DNA of 64,000 nt from an uncultured Bartonella sp. (GTDB taxonomy: Bacteria; Pseudomonadota; Alphaproteobacteria; Rhizobiales; Rhizobiaceae), in assembly GCF_945277285.1 (NCBI RefSeq), contig NZ_CALYPR010000001.1:1-64000 (forward strand), written 5' to 3'. How positions within the stretch are numbered: the stretch's first letter is position 1; each line of letters starts with the position of its first letter. A program made the position numbers and the translations under genes. The notes beneath the pieces are model-generated. The model did no database searches. It was not told where the DNA came from and saw only the letters and a program-made list of their open reading frames with translations. Of the stretch, positions 42,743-51,591 are shown piece by piece.

Positions 42743-43540
42743 TCAGGAAGCCTTGTTCTTTTCTTTTGCCTGTTTCTTTTCAATCCACCGTGAAACCAGA
42801 ATGGAAACTTCATAAAGCAGAATGGTTGGGAGCGCGACACCAAACATCGTAAAAAAGTCGGACGGTGTCACCATTGCCGCCACAACTACCGCCACTAAAA
42901 TTGCCCATTTGCGCTTTGAAACCAGCATTTGCGAATTGATCAAGCCGGCTTTTGTCAACAGGCTTGTAATAAGTGGAAGCTGGAAAATTAGGCCAAAAAT
43001 CAGAATAAACGATGTCATAAAGCTCAAATAATCAGAAATACGAGCAATAAATTCGACCTTCAAATGAGAATCAGGCAGCAATTGCTGGGATAGAGAAAAC
43101 CAAAGCATCATCGGTGCTAGTACACAATAAACAAAGGCACCACCGAGAATAAACAATATCGGTGCACTGATAAGAAATGGCAAAAATGCCCGCCGTTCAT
43201 TGCGATAAAGCCCGGGTGCAATAAAACTATAAAGCTGGAAAGCAAGATAAGGAAATGACAGGATAACGCCACCAAAAGCCGAAAGCTTCATTTTTGTCAA
43301 AAATGTTTCCCAGACCTGTGTCGACTGCAACCTGATGCTATCAGGATTGCCACCTGAAATTTTCATCGCCCATTGATAGGGCCACAGCAGAAAATTCAGA
43401 ATATAGTCTTTGACAAAGAAGCAAATGATAAAGGCAATCGAAAACGCAATAAGTGACGCAATGATGCGCTGTCTAAGTTCAATCAAATGATCTAGCAGCG
43501 GCGCAGAGCTCGCTTCTACTTCGTCTTCATCCTCATGCAC
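42743..43540 (-). CDS. tatC: Twin-arginine translocase subunit TatC
   Basis: Six-helix receptor of the Tat pathway that exports folded, often cofactor-bearing proteins. 265 residues with the TatC opening SAPLLDHLIELRQRI (conserved Glu), FLTKMKLSAFGG, SFIAPGLYRNERRAFLPF and the AMVTPSDFFTMFGVALP region near the end. It completes the tatA-tatB-tatC operon, 11 bp from tatB. No obvious twin-arginine signal is seen in the window. Confidence 0.96.
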   Translation of the reverse strand: MHEDEDEVEASSAPLLDHLIELRQRIIASLIAFSIAFIICFFVKDYILNFLLWPYQWAMKISGGNPDSIRLQSTQVWETFLTKMKLSAFGGVILSFPYLAFQLYSFIAPGLYRNERRAFLPFLISAPILFILGGAFVYCVLAPMMLWFSLSQQLLPDSHLKVEFIARISDYLSFMTSFILIFGLIFQLPLITSLLTKAGLINSQMLVSKRKWAILVAVVVAAMVTPSDFFTMFGVALPTILLYEVSILVSRWIEKKQAKEKNKAS

Positions 43541-43551
43541 AATGATTTTTC

Positions 43552-44331
43552 CTATTTTTTTGAAGACCGGACAATGTTCGTCTTTTCCCCTTTGGGAACA
43601 CCTACATTAACGCGTTTCTGTTTCTGCCTAACTGATGCATTTCGTGCTGTAGCTGTTTTAGTTCTGCCAGACGTTGCCTTCCCGGTTGCTGATTGTTTCG
43701 ACTTCGCCGTAGGCCGATCTTTTGTTTCCGCTGTTTTCTTCGACTTTGGCGTTGTTTTTTCCAACTGAGGCTTTGCCTCGTTCTGTTGGGGCATCTGCCC
43801 TAAATCGGCTGCTGCAGTTACTTTCGGTGCTGTTGCTGATTGAAATTTGGCTTCGTCTAATATTCTTACCGAACTTTGTTCAACCTGAGGTAACGATTTT
43901 TCCCCGCCTTTTGCCTGATTCTTCTTCGCGCCATCCGTCTGTTTTTCAACGTCCTCTTTTTCAACATCTTTGCCATCAGTCGCATCAGACTGGTTTTGCG
44001 GGTCAGAGGACTTCACCTCCTCATCATCGGTTGAGGTGAAGTCAATGCTCGCTTTGACGTCTTTAGCAACGTCCCTGATAGGATCAAATAATTCTGTCAG
44101 CTTTTTGCGTGGATCAATATCCTTTACGTCAGAAATGGTTTTTTGCAAGTCATCAAGCTCAGCCTCATGCATTGCCTCGTCGAACTGGCGGCGAAACTCG
44201 TTTGCTGTCGAGCGCATGCGCGCTGTCGCTTTGCCAAGTGCCTTCAGCATCTTTGGCAGGTCTTTCGGCCCAACAACAACGATCAGTACAATAAGAATGA
44301 CAACAAATTCCGGTCCATCAATTCCGAACAT
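43552..44331 (-). CDS. tatB: Sec-independent translocase protein TatB
   Basis: 259 residues. The N-terminus MFGIDGPEFVVILIVLIVVVGPKDLPKML has the TatB membrane helix and GPK hinge, followed by an amphipathic helix (ATARMRSTANEFRRQFDEAM). Past residue 100 is a long low-complexity tail rich in Lys, Ala, Gln and Thr (TPKSKKTAETKDRPTAKSK), which makes it much longer than E. coli TatB (171). It receives substrates with TatC. Confidence 0.94.
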   Translation of the reverse strand: MFGIDGPEFVVILIVLIVVVGPKDLPKMLKALGKATARMRSTANEFRRQFDEAMHEAELDDLQKTISDVKDIDPRKKLTELFDPIRDVAKDVKASIDFTSTDDEEVKSSDPQNQSDATDGKDVEKEDVEKQTDGAKKNQAKGGEKSLPQVEQSSVRILDEAKFQSATAPKVTAAADLGQMPQQNEAKPQLEKTTPKSKKTAETKDRPTAKSKQSATGKATSGRTKTATARNASVRQKQKRVNVGVPKGEKTNIVRSSKK

Positions 44332-44384
44332 TATTCAATAACCCGGTTCTGATAAGAATAGTGGTCGTAGCGCAACAACCTTGC

Positions 44385-44714
44385 TCAAGACTTTGTCGTT
44401 TTACGAGTTGTTGTTTTTTTCGCTTTGGCCTTGGTCGTGCGTGGAGCAGCTTTTACAGCAGAAGCTTTTTGCGCTGTCGCAACACTTTTTAAAGGCTCAA
44501 CGTTTGTTTCTGGCTTTACATCAATGGTTTTGATTTCGGGCCTTGAAACCGACTGTTGTTCTTCATCCTCGTCGTCTTCTTTCAGACCTTTTTTAAAGCT
44601 TTTGATACCTTTAGCAAAATCGCCCATAAATTCGGAAATTTTACCACGACCGAATAGGACAAGAATGATGAGTAGGATCACTATAAGGTGAACAGGTGAA
44701 AAGAAATTTCCCAT
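44385..44714 (-). CDS. tatA: Sec-independent translocase protein TatA
   Basis: 109 residues: TatA membrane helix ([17 protein letters not shown]), a hinge with [27 protein letters not shown], and a Lys/Thr/Ala-rich tail ([16 protein letters not shown]). TatA oligomers form the Tat pore. The FGRGKI hinge replaces the E. coli FGTKKL and is usual in rhizobia. First gene of tatABC; scpB lies about 115 bp upstream. Confidence 0.93.
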   Translation of the reverse strand: MGNFFSPVHLIVILLIILVLFGRGKISEFMGDFAKGIKSFKKGLKEDDEDEEQQSVSRPEIKTIDVKPETNVEPLKSVATAQKASAVKAAPRTTKAKAKKTTTRKTTKS

Positions 44715-44828
44715 TATGTACTCTCTTTAATGCTTGAACTGTTTTAATGTGTGCTTTTAGACATTTTTTTCAAGTTTTTTAAACACAACCACGTGTATTT
44801 ACATATTTTCATTTTAATCAAGGTATTT

Positions 44829-45533
44829 TTAAGAATTTTCATCTCGATAAAGCGGGCTTAAAAGTCCCAATTGTTCCAAATTGATATCTTCTAGTGGCTC
44901 CTCTTCATCGGTCAAAACATCCGGATCGGCCGTAGGTGATGGCATGCGAAAGTTGACTGGCAATCTTGAAGACAACAGTCCTGCACCTTTTAATTCTTCC
45001 ATCCCCGGAAGATCAGAAATCGCAGGAAGGCTGAATTCATCAAGAAAAGCGAGTGTCGTTCCATAGGTAACCGGTCGCCCCGGAACCCGCCTGCGTCCAC
45101 GAATTTTTACCCAACCAGCTTCCATCAACACATCTAGCGTTCCTTTTGATGTTTCAACGCCTCGGACGTCTTCTAGTTCCGCTCGGGTGATTGGTTGGTG
45201 ATAAGCAATAATTGCCAATACTTCCAATGCAGCACGTGAAAGCCGTCTCGGTCGCTCTTCTTGCATATTTAACAGAAAACCGAGATCAGGTGCTGTGCGA
45301 AAGGCAAACGCATCGCCTCGTTTTACCAGATTAACTCCCCGTTTTTGATAGTCCTGCCCGAGCACATCCATGATTGCGGCAATATTGGCCCCTTTGGGAA
45401 GGCGTTCTTCCAAAGCGCGCACAGTCACCGGTTCACTTGACGCAAAAACAATAGCTTCAGCCATGCGCACAAGCTCAGGCGTAATATTGAGCTCAGCGGT
45501 TTTGTTTTGCCCGTTTATCCTATCCTCAACCAT
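44829..45533 (-). CDS. scpB: Segregation and condensation protein ScpB
   Basis: Winged-helix partner in the SMC-ScpA-ScpB condensin. 234 residues with RMAEAIVFASSEPVT, the conserved ALEVLAIIAYHQPITRAELEDVRG and GRRRVPGRPVTYGTT. The track start at 45632 lies inside scpA; I use the ATG at 45533, one base after the scpA stop, with GGGGATAAG upstream. Order scpA-scpB-tatA is conserved in rhizobia. Confidence 0.94.
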   Translation of the reverse strand: MVEDRINGQNKTAELNITPELVRMAEAIVFASSEPVTVRALEERLPKGANIAAIMDVLGQDYQKRGVNLVKRGDAFAFRTAPDLGFLLNMQEERPRRLSRAALEVLAIIAYHQPITRAELEDVRGVETSKGTLDVLMEAGWVKIRGRRRVPGRPVTYGTTLAFLDEFSLPAISDLPGMEELKGAGLLSSRLPVNFRMPSPTADPDVLTDEEEPLEDINLEQLGLLSPLYRDENS

Positions 45534-45534
45534 G

Positions 45535-46428
45535 TTACTTATCCCCGTTTTCCTGTCTATTCCTGTTAATATCCTTTTTTTCCGTGTCAGCTTTCTTGTG
45601 GGCACGAAGATAGATCGGGGCAAATGGTTCAATTTGGCGAATATCTAGTTGCTTCTCCCTGACCATTTCAAGGCTTGCAGCAAAGGTGCTTGCCAATGCA
45701 GTCCTCCTCTCGGCGGCTGTCGGAATAAAGGCAAAAAGAAACTCATCCAATGCCTGCCAATCTTTTGCTTGTCCCATCAGGCGGAACAATATAGCGCGCG
45801 CCGATTTTAGCGACCAAACCTCGCGTTTACCAACTTCAACACGTTTGACCGCCTGTCTTTGCCGTAAACCTGCATAAGCCACAAGCAGATCATATAATGA
45901 CACATCATAAAGATGTTTTTTCTCAACCACTACCATTTCCGGATGGGCGCGTTTGAATATATCCCGCCCCAGACGGTTACGATTAACCAGTTGGCCTGCC
46001 GCTTCACGCATGGCTTCAAGCCGTTGCAGTCGAAACTGTAAAAGTCCGGCAAGCTCTTCACCGCTTTCCCCCTCTTCATCCGATCTTTTTGGCACCAGAA
46101 GACGCGACTTTAAATAAGCAAGCCATGCCGCCATCACCAAGTAATCGGCTGCCAGATCAAGCCTTAAAAGATGCGCGGTTTTTACAAAATCAAGATATTG
46201 CTGGACAAGTTCGACAATAGAAATATGCGCCAAATCAACCTTTTGGTTGCGGGCCAATTGTAACAGAAGATCAAGCGGCCCTTCGAAACCTTGAACATCG
46301 ACCACCAATGTCGGTTCACTGACACCATGTTCTTCATCCGGCTCCCACATCGGATCCATGGCCTTTTGCATATTTTGGCCTATGGAATTCTTCCTGTTTG
46401 TGGTCGACTTGTTATCATTCTTTGCCAA
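45535..46428 (-). CDS. scpA: Segregation and condensation protein ScpA
   Basis: Kleisin subunit of bacterial condensin, bridging SMC heads. About 297 residues. The core begins with VQGFEGPLDLLLQLARNQKVDLAHISI and contains YLVMAAWLAYLKSRLLVP, then a C-terminal winged-helix region. The start is a TTG at 46428 with AAAGGG about nine bases upstream; ATGs at 46371 and 46359 are alternatives that would drop a basic N-terminal extension. nagZ ends 12 bp before. Confidence 0.92.
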   Translation of the reverse strand: MAKNDNKSTTNRKNSIGQNMQKAMDPMWEPDEEHGVSEPTLVVDVQGFEGPLDLLLQLARNQKVDLAHISIVELVQQYLDFVKTAHLLRLDLAADYLVMAAWLAYLKSRLLVPKRSDEEGESGEELAGLLQFRLQRLEAMREAAGQLVNRNRLGRDIFKRAHPEMVVVEKKHLYDVSLYDLLVAYAGLRQRQAVKRVEVGKREVWSLKSARAILFRLMGQAKDWQALDEFLFAFIPTAAERRTALASTFAASLEMVREKQLDIRQIEPFAPIYLRAHKKADTEKKDINRNRQENGDK

Positions 46429-46440
46429 ATCGGATGCCCT

Positions 46441-47457
46441 TTATACCAGCGTCAAAAGATTCCGAAATTCATCCCGCAAAGTTTTCTCATCTGCCTCATC
46501 AGGTTTTCTTACAAAATTCGTCGCCCGATCCGCCCTTGCTAATGATTTACCTTCAAGCCATGGCGTCGCGGCAGCAATTTTTCGCATTTCTTCGCTCTCG
46601 CCGTTACAATGAAGGACAAGATCACACCCCGCATCAAAAGCCTGCTTGGTCAAATCCCCGAGATCCCCAGACAACGCTTTCATCGACAAATCGTCTGTCA
46701 TTAAAAGTCCGTCAAAAGCGATTTCATCACGAATAATGGTATTGATCACCGCTTTTGACAATGTTGCCGGTCGTAGCGGATCAACACTTTCATATACAAC
46801 GTGAGCCGTCATTGCTACTGGCAGTTTTGACAAAGCTTCGAATGGGGCAAAGTCCGATAGACGCAAAGTTTCGAGCGAGGCGCTGACGCGAGCCAAGCTT
46901 TTATGGGTGTCGCATAATGCCCGTCCGTGTCCGGGAATATGCTTCATAACAGGCAGAACGCCACCAGATTGAAGTCCTTCAGCGGCAGCACGCCCCATGG
47001 CGGTAACTATTTCGGGGGCATTGCCATAAGCGCGCGTGCCAATGACATTATCAGCCCCTTCAATTGGAACGTCGAGAAGTGGCAAACAATCGGCATTAAT
47101 TCCCAAACGCATAAGATCAAAAGCATGGAGGCGCGACATAATCCAAGCGGCCCGCAACCCCTTTTGTCGATTCTTTTTATAAAGGTCTCCCAATGTTGCC
47201 GCAGACGGATAATCGGGGGCAAGAGGAGCCCGCAGCCGTTGAACACGCCCGCCTTCCTGATCAATAAAAATAAAAACATCATCCCTTCCTGATGCTTTGC
47301 GAAGTGATGAGGTAAGTTCTTTCACCTCTCTGGCTGTGCCAATATTTCTTGCAAAAAGAATAAAAGCCCAAGGATGATTTTCGGCAATAAACTGTTTTTC
47401 GTCTGCCGTTAAAACCGGGCCCGCGACCCCCACAATCATGGCTTTCATTTTTGGCAT
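46441..47457 (-). CDS. nagZ: Beta-N-acetylhexosaminidase NagZ
   Basis: Glycoside hydrolase family 3 enzyme that removes GlcNAc from muropeptides in cytoplasmic peptidoglycan recycling. 338 residues. Substrate and catalytic motifs are FILFARNIGT, FIDQEGGRVQRL, the acid/base loop KHIPGHGRALCDTHKS (Asp-His) and nucleophile MTDDLSMKAL. No signal peptide, as expected. AAGGC precedes the ATG. Runs into scpA-scpB-tat, an established rhizobial cluster. Confidence 0.95.
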   Translation of the reverse strand: MPKMKAMIVGVAGPVLTADEKQFIAENHPWAFILFARNIGTAREVKELTSSLRKASGRDDVFIFIDQEGGRVQRLRAPLAPDYPSAATLGDLYKKNRQKGLRAAWIMSRLHAFDLMRLGINADCLPLLDVPIEGADNVIGTRAYGNAPEIVTAMGRAAAEGLQSGGVLPVMKHIPGHGRALCDTHKSLARVSASLETLRLSDFAPFEALSKLPVAMTAHVVYESVDPLRPATLSKAVINTIIRDEIAFDGLLMTDDLSMKALSGDLGDLTKQAFDAGCDLVLHCNGESEEMRKIAAATPWLEGKSLARADRATNFVRKPDEADEKTLRDEFRNLLTLV

Positions 47458-47497
47458 ATTGTTTAAGCCTTTCCAGAATTTATTTTTAGTTATAGCG

Positions 47498-49618
47498 CTA
47501 TTGTGAGTTTTTGGCGGAATTATCGCGTTTTTTCAACCACACTTTAATATCGTGAACAGCAAGTCCACCATTTGGCGCAGGTGAATCCGCCCCCGTCAAC
47601 ACATTGATTCCTTCTCCCCAGACAAAACTTGAATTAGCAAATAGACCTTGCGAAACCAAAACATACCGCTTCAAACCATCAAATAATTTGGCGTGAAGAA
47701 GAACGCTTCCACGCGCATTCCCAATTTCAACAAGATCGCTATCGCCCACACCATAATCGGCTGCATCCTCTGGATGGATCAACAATTGCGGACGCACCTC
47801 TTTTAACAGCGAAGTCGGTGTTTCCGAAAAAGTCGAGTTGAGAAAATTATGCGCTGGTGATGTAACAAGCCGGAAGGGGTGTTTCTCGTCAGCTTTTTCA
47901 ATTACGTCCCATTGGTCGGGAAAATCCGGCATCGTCTGGTATGGACCTTGGTAACCCATTGTTTTAGGTGGCGTATCGGGTGCTTGATATCCGGTCCACT
48001 GAGCTTTGAAACGGAATTTCCGGTCTGGCCATGCAAAGCCGTTTAAAAAATGCGCCCTTTCAAACGGTGGTTGCACATCGAGCCAGCGTTTTTTTCTAAG
48101 TTCTTCATAAGAACCGTAGTTAGATGCCTTCAACATATCACCAATAAGTTCAACAGCCGTCTTATCAAAGCCCGGCAAATGGCCAAAGCCTAATCTTTTT
48201 GCCAATTCGTTAATGACATATAAATTCGGTTTTGGCCCAATTGGCGGCTCGATCAATTTTGGTCCGAGAAGAATATGCTGTTGGCCGCCCCCGCGATAGA
48301 TATCATCATGTTCCAAAAACATTGTTGCCGGCAGGACAACATTCGCCAGTTTGGCAGTGTCTGTCATGAATTGTTCATGAACCACCGTAAAAAGATCGTC
48401 TCGTAGAAAACCTTGCTTGATCAAACGTTGTTCCGGAGCGACATTTGCCGGATTGGTATTCTGGATAAACAAGACCGTAACGGGCGGTCCATCATAGAGA
48501 GTTTCCTTGTCGCCCAACAAAATTCGACCAATTTTTGACTGGTCTAGAGAACGAATTGAAGAATCACAAAAAGCTGTTCCTTCCACTTCATTCTTGTTTA
48601 AAGAAAAAATCGATGCATTGGAATAAAATGCCCCTCCGCCTTCATATTGCCAAGCACCGGTAACCACTGGTACGCATAGGGCTGCATGCATGGCCACCGC
48701 TCCGTTGCGTTGTCTTGAAAAACCATAGCCCAAGCGAAAGAATGAGCGTTGTGTCGTCCCTACCCAATGCGCAAATGTCTCAATTTCTTCAACAGTTAAT
48801 CCGGTAATATTTGCCGCCCATTGCGGCGTTTTGTTTTTCAAATGCCGTTCAAGTCCATGCGCGTCATCACTATAACGTTCAAGATAAGACCAATCGGCAA
48901 AATTGTCTCGAAACAGAATATGCATCACCGCGCAAGCCAAAGCTGCATCAGTACCCGGCCGCAATATCAAACCAAGATCGGCCTGACGGATTGTTGCACT
49001 TTCAAAAACATCAATAGCGACAATGCGGGCATGGCGTTCTTTGCGCGCTTTTGTACCATGGGTCATCACGTTAACTTGCGTGGTTGCCGCGTTGGTTCCC
49101 CAAATGACAATAAGATCGGATTTTTCCATTTCTCGCGGGTCGACGCCGGCAATTCTTCCTGTTCCGGCAAAATAGCCGGTTGCTGCCGTGTTGGTACAAA
49201 AGGTAGAAAACTGGCCGGAATATTTGCCCGCATGACGCAAACGATTAATCGAATCGCGTTGGACGAGCCCCATTGTTCCGGCAAAATAATATGGCCAGAT
49301 GGTTGTCGAACCATATTTTTCCTGAGCTTTTTGAAAACGTTCGGCGATCAGATCCAGAGCTGTTTCCCAAGATGCTTCCTGCCATTTTCCTTCGCCTTTT
49401 TTACCTTGACAGACAAGTGGTTTTACTAACCTTGCAGGATGGTGCACACGCTCACTATAACGCGCAACTTTGGCGCAGATAACACCTGATGTATAAGTGT
49501 TTTCCTTTGCTCCTCGAATTCGGCCAATTTTAGCCGGCGACAAAATTTCAACGTCAAGAGCGCAGGTTGACGGACAATCGTGCGGGCAAGCGGTATGACC
49601 TATTTCTAAGTGTTGCAT
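47498..49618 (-). CDS. Molybdopterin-containing oxidoreductase, DMSO reductase family
   Basis: About 706 residues. The N-terminal 4Fe-4S site is CPHDCPSTC plus GVICAKV, followed by the molybdopterin domains (DLIVIWGTNAATTQ, RLGYGFSRQRNG, VLFIQNTNPANVAPEQ) and the C-terminal cofactor domain (LVTSPAHNFLNSTFSE, IHPEDAADYGVGDSDLVEIGNARG). There is no Tat signal, so it is cytoplasmic. No electron-transfer or membrane subunit lies next to it; reaction and substrate are unknown. The track start is a GTG; I use the ATG at 49618. It is the only visible client for the moaC, moeA, moaD and moaE products in this window. Confidence 0.85.
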   Translation of the reverse strand: MQHLEIGHTACPHDCPSTCALDVEILSPAKIGRIRGAKENTYTSGVICAKVARYSERVHHPARLVKPLVCQGKKGEGKWQEASWETALDLIAERFQKAQEKYGSTTIWPYYFAGTMGLVQRDSINRLRHAGKYSGQFSTFCTNTAATGYFAGTGRIAGVDPREMEKSDLIVIWGTNAATTQVNVMTHGTKARKERHARIVAIDVFESATIRQADLGLILRPGTDAALACAVMHILFRDNFADWSYLERYSDDAHGLERHLKNKTPQWAANITGLTVEEIETFAHWVGTTQRSFFRLGYGFSRQRNGAVAMHAALCVPVVTGAWQYEGGGAFYSNASIFSLNKNEVEGTAFCDSSIRSLDQSKIGRILLGDKETLYDGPPVTVLFIQNTNPANVAPEQRLIKQGFLRDDLFTVVHEQFMTDTAKLANVVLPATMFLEHDDIYRGGGQQHILLGPKLIEPPIGPKPNLYVINELAKRLGFGHLPGFDKTAVELIGDMLKASNYGSYEELRKKRWLDVQPPFERAHFLNGFAWPDRKFRFKAQWTGYQAPDTPPKTMGYQGPYQTMPDFPDQWDVIEKADEKHPFRLVTSPAHNFLNSTFSETPTSLLKEVRPQLLIHPEDAADYGVGDSDLVEIGNARGSVLLHAKLFDGLKRYVLVSQGLFANSSFVWGEGINVLTGADSPAPNGGLAVHDIKVWLKKRDNSAKNSQ

Positions 49619-49672
49619 GGTGATTCGCACCCATTAAAAATGAAGCAGACTTTGTTACCAGCATTACAATTT

Positions 49673-50524
49673 TTACGCTAGCCGGACAGCAATGACACCA
49701 AAAACAATCAACGACGATGAAATAGACCGCAAAAGGCCAATTTTTTCCTGCAGGACAAAACAGGATAATAATATAACAAAGAAAATTGAACTTTCTCTCA
49801 ACGCGGCCACAAAGGCCACCGGCAATTGTGTCATTGCCCACAACGGAAAACCATAAGCACCAAGCGATAACAATCCTGCAAACAGTCCCAGTGGCTAATA
49901 TTGCTGCAAATGGCACCAAAACCGGATTCGTGAATTTTTATTATAAACTTCGACGACAATTCTAAAGGCGCCAATTAAAACAAATATCCACAAAATGTAA
50001 GATATTGGTGCCGCAGAGAGCCTTATTCCCACACCATCAAATACTGTTGCCATTGCCACAAATAACGCTGTCAGCAAAGAAAGCGGCACGACCGAACGAT
50101 CAATTCTGTCAACTCGCTTGACTGCTTCAATTAAAAGCGAGAGTGTTCCTAATGAGATAAGAATAATGCCAAAAATTCCGACCAGCGATAATTTTTCTCC
50201 AAGAAGCGGGCCACTGACCAGTGCTATAAGAAGTGGCGGTACACCCCGCATGACGGGATATGATTGGCTCACATCACCTTTTTGATAAATGACACCAACA
50301 AGCATCATATAACCCGCTTGGATCACAACAGAAGCCAACAGAAATGGCAGGCTGTCCAGTGAAGGAAATGGCAGAAAAGGCAATCCGAATAAGGCAAGAA
50401 AAGCCGAACAAGCCATAAAAACAGTGGTATTTGCTTTGGCTTGTCCATTGCTTTTTATCAGAGTGCTCCAGAGCGCATGCATGAAAGCAGCAAAAAGCAC
50501 AAGAGCGACCATCAAGCCTGACAT
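49673..50524 (-). pseudogene. Broken EamA/DMT-family transporter
   Basis: Drug/metabolite transporter-type membrane protein whose first 200 residues are intact (MSGLMVALVLFAAFMHALWS...) and whose last third continues in the same frame (GLLSLGAYGFPLWAMTQLP...IAVRLA). In between, a TAG stop interrupts. The expected sequence for that stretch, KFTNPVLVPFAAILATG, is present in another frame. This fits a one-base loss in an A-run near 49930 and a one-base gain at GGG near 49885. These compensating shifts expose the stop. It could be true decay or a pair of homopolymer errors. Likely ten membrane helices when intact. Confidence 0.75.
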
Positions 50525-50808
50525 AAAACATTCTTTCCTGCTCTTGAAAGGCAGCCAAAAAGATTAATCTCTCAAAAAAATTATCCCGATTGGCCAGTCT
50601 TAAAAATTTTCATCAAAATGCCGTTCAATCAACCCTATTTCATTCCGACTATTTTGTGGTAAAAGCTTTCCATAGAAAGAGAGCGGATGTCCACTCCCTT
50701 CGACCAGTTTATCAAACCTTATTCAAGGATATTCGCTAACTCCATCATGACGGACTCAAGGTTGTTTGTCGGTATCTTCCCCCCGTTGTGAATATTGAGA
50801 TTATAAGA
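50525..50808. other. Divergent spacer before the second L,D-transpeptidase
   Basis: About 280 bp between the EamA pseudogene start and the lipoprotein gene. The 50719-50910 minus-strand ORF has no family features and overlaps the lipoprotein start, so I treat it as chance. Promoters for both sides must lie here. Confidence 0.4.
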
Positions 50809-51567
50809 ATGAACAGACGTTTCTTCCTTTTTTCGGCTCCGCTTTTTATTGCTGGTTGCACATTCCGCCATCCGGTACCCCAAATGATACCGCTTGATAC
50901 CGGCGAGCAAGGCAAAACGACCTATACCGTTATAAAACGTTCAAAACCGAAAGTCACACCGCAGAAAAAAAAACTCGTTTACGGAGAGTATCCCGTCAAC
51001 GAAAAATACGCCGCCATGTATGCCGCTGCAACTGATAATGGATTTCCTGTCAGTGCGGTTGATACAAGGCGCATCAATCCTGAATTTTTGCGTCAGGAAG
51101 TTGCGTTCAATATGCCTTACAAGCCGGGTACTATTGTTGTCGATCCGACCAATTTCTTCTGCTACTTTGTTCTCTCCGATGGGCGAGCCATGCGTTATGG
51201 CGTTGGTGTAGCGCGATCAGCCGCTGCCGATTTTCAAGGAGAAGCGACAATTGGCCGCAAAGCTGTTTGGCCAACATGGCATCCGACGTCCACAATGGTT
51301 CAAAAACAGCCACAACGATATGGCCATTTGACCGGTGGCATGAAAGGCGGTCCGGGTAACCCGCTTGGTGCGCGCGCACTTTATCTCTATCGCAATGGCA
51401 CAGACACACTTTTTCGATTGCACGGAACGATTGAGCCATGGTCGATTGGTAAACGCGTATCATCTGGCTGCATCCGCTTTCTCAATCAGGATATTATCGA
51501 TCTTTATAATCGTGTGCCTGTCGGGACACGTGCTGTTGTTCTGCCCCATAAAATAGGTCTCGGTTGA
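50809..51567 (+). CDS. L,D-transpeptidase lipoprotein (YkuD domain)
   Basis: 252 residues. MNRRFFLFSAPLFIAGC is a lipoprotein signal with lipobox IAGC (Cys17), so it is anchored in a membrane facing the periplasm. A basic linker (about 45-58) leads to a YkuD domain from about 104. The catalytic His205 (LHGTIEPW) and Cys221 (SSGCIRF) are intact. The track's GTG at 50788 adds MNIEIIR; the ATG at 50809 starts the lipoprotein signal. It shares GGPGNPLGARALYL and the whole domain layout with the enzyme at 25111-25743, so the two are paralogues with different anchoring. Confidence 0.9.
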   Translation: MNRRFFLFSAPLFIAGCTFRHPVPQMIPLDTGEQGKTTYTVIKRSKPKVTPQKKKLVYGEYPVNEKYAAMYAAATDNGFPVSAVDTRRINPEFLRQEVAFNMPYKPGTIVVDPTNFFCYFVLSDGRAMRYGVGVARSAAADFQGEATIGRKAVWPTWHPTSTMVQKQPQRYGHLTGGMKGGPGNPLGARALYLYRNGTDTLFRLHGTIEPWSIGKRVSSGCIRFLNQDIIDLYNRVPVGTRAVVLPHKIGLG

Positions 51568-51591
51568 TTTGAAGATGGTTAGAATACACTG

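Noticed and set aside
48821-49429. 202-residue ORF opposite the molybdopterin oxidoreductase
   Set aside because: Entirely antisense to a well-supported gene and without recognisable features.
50719-50910. 63-residue minus-strand ORF upstream of the second L,D-transpeptidase
   Set aside because: Overlaps the lipoprotein start and shows no domain or signal peptide.
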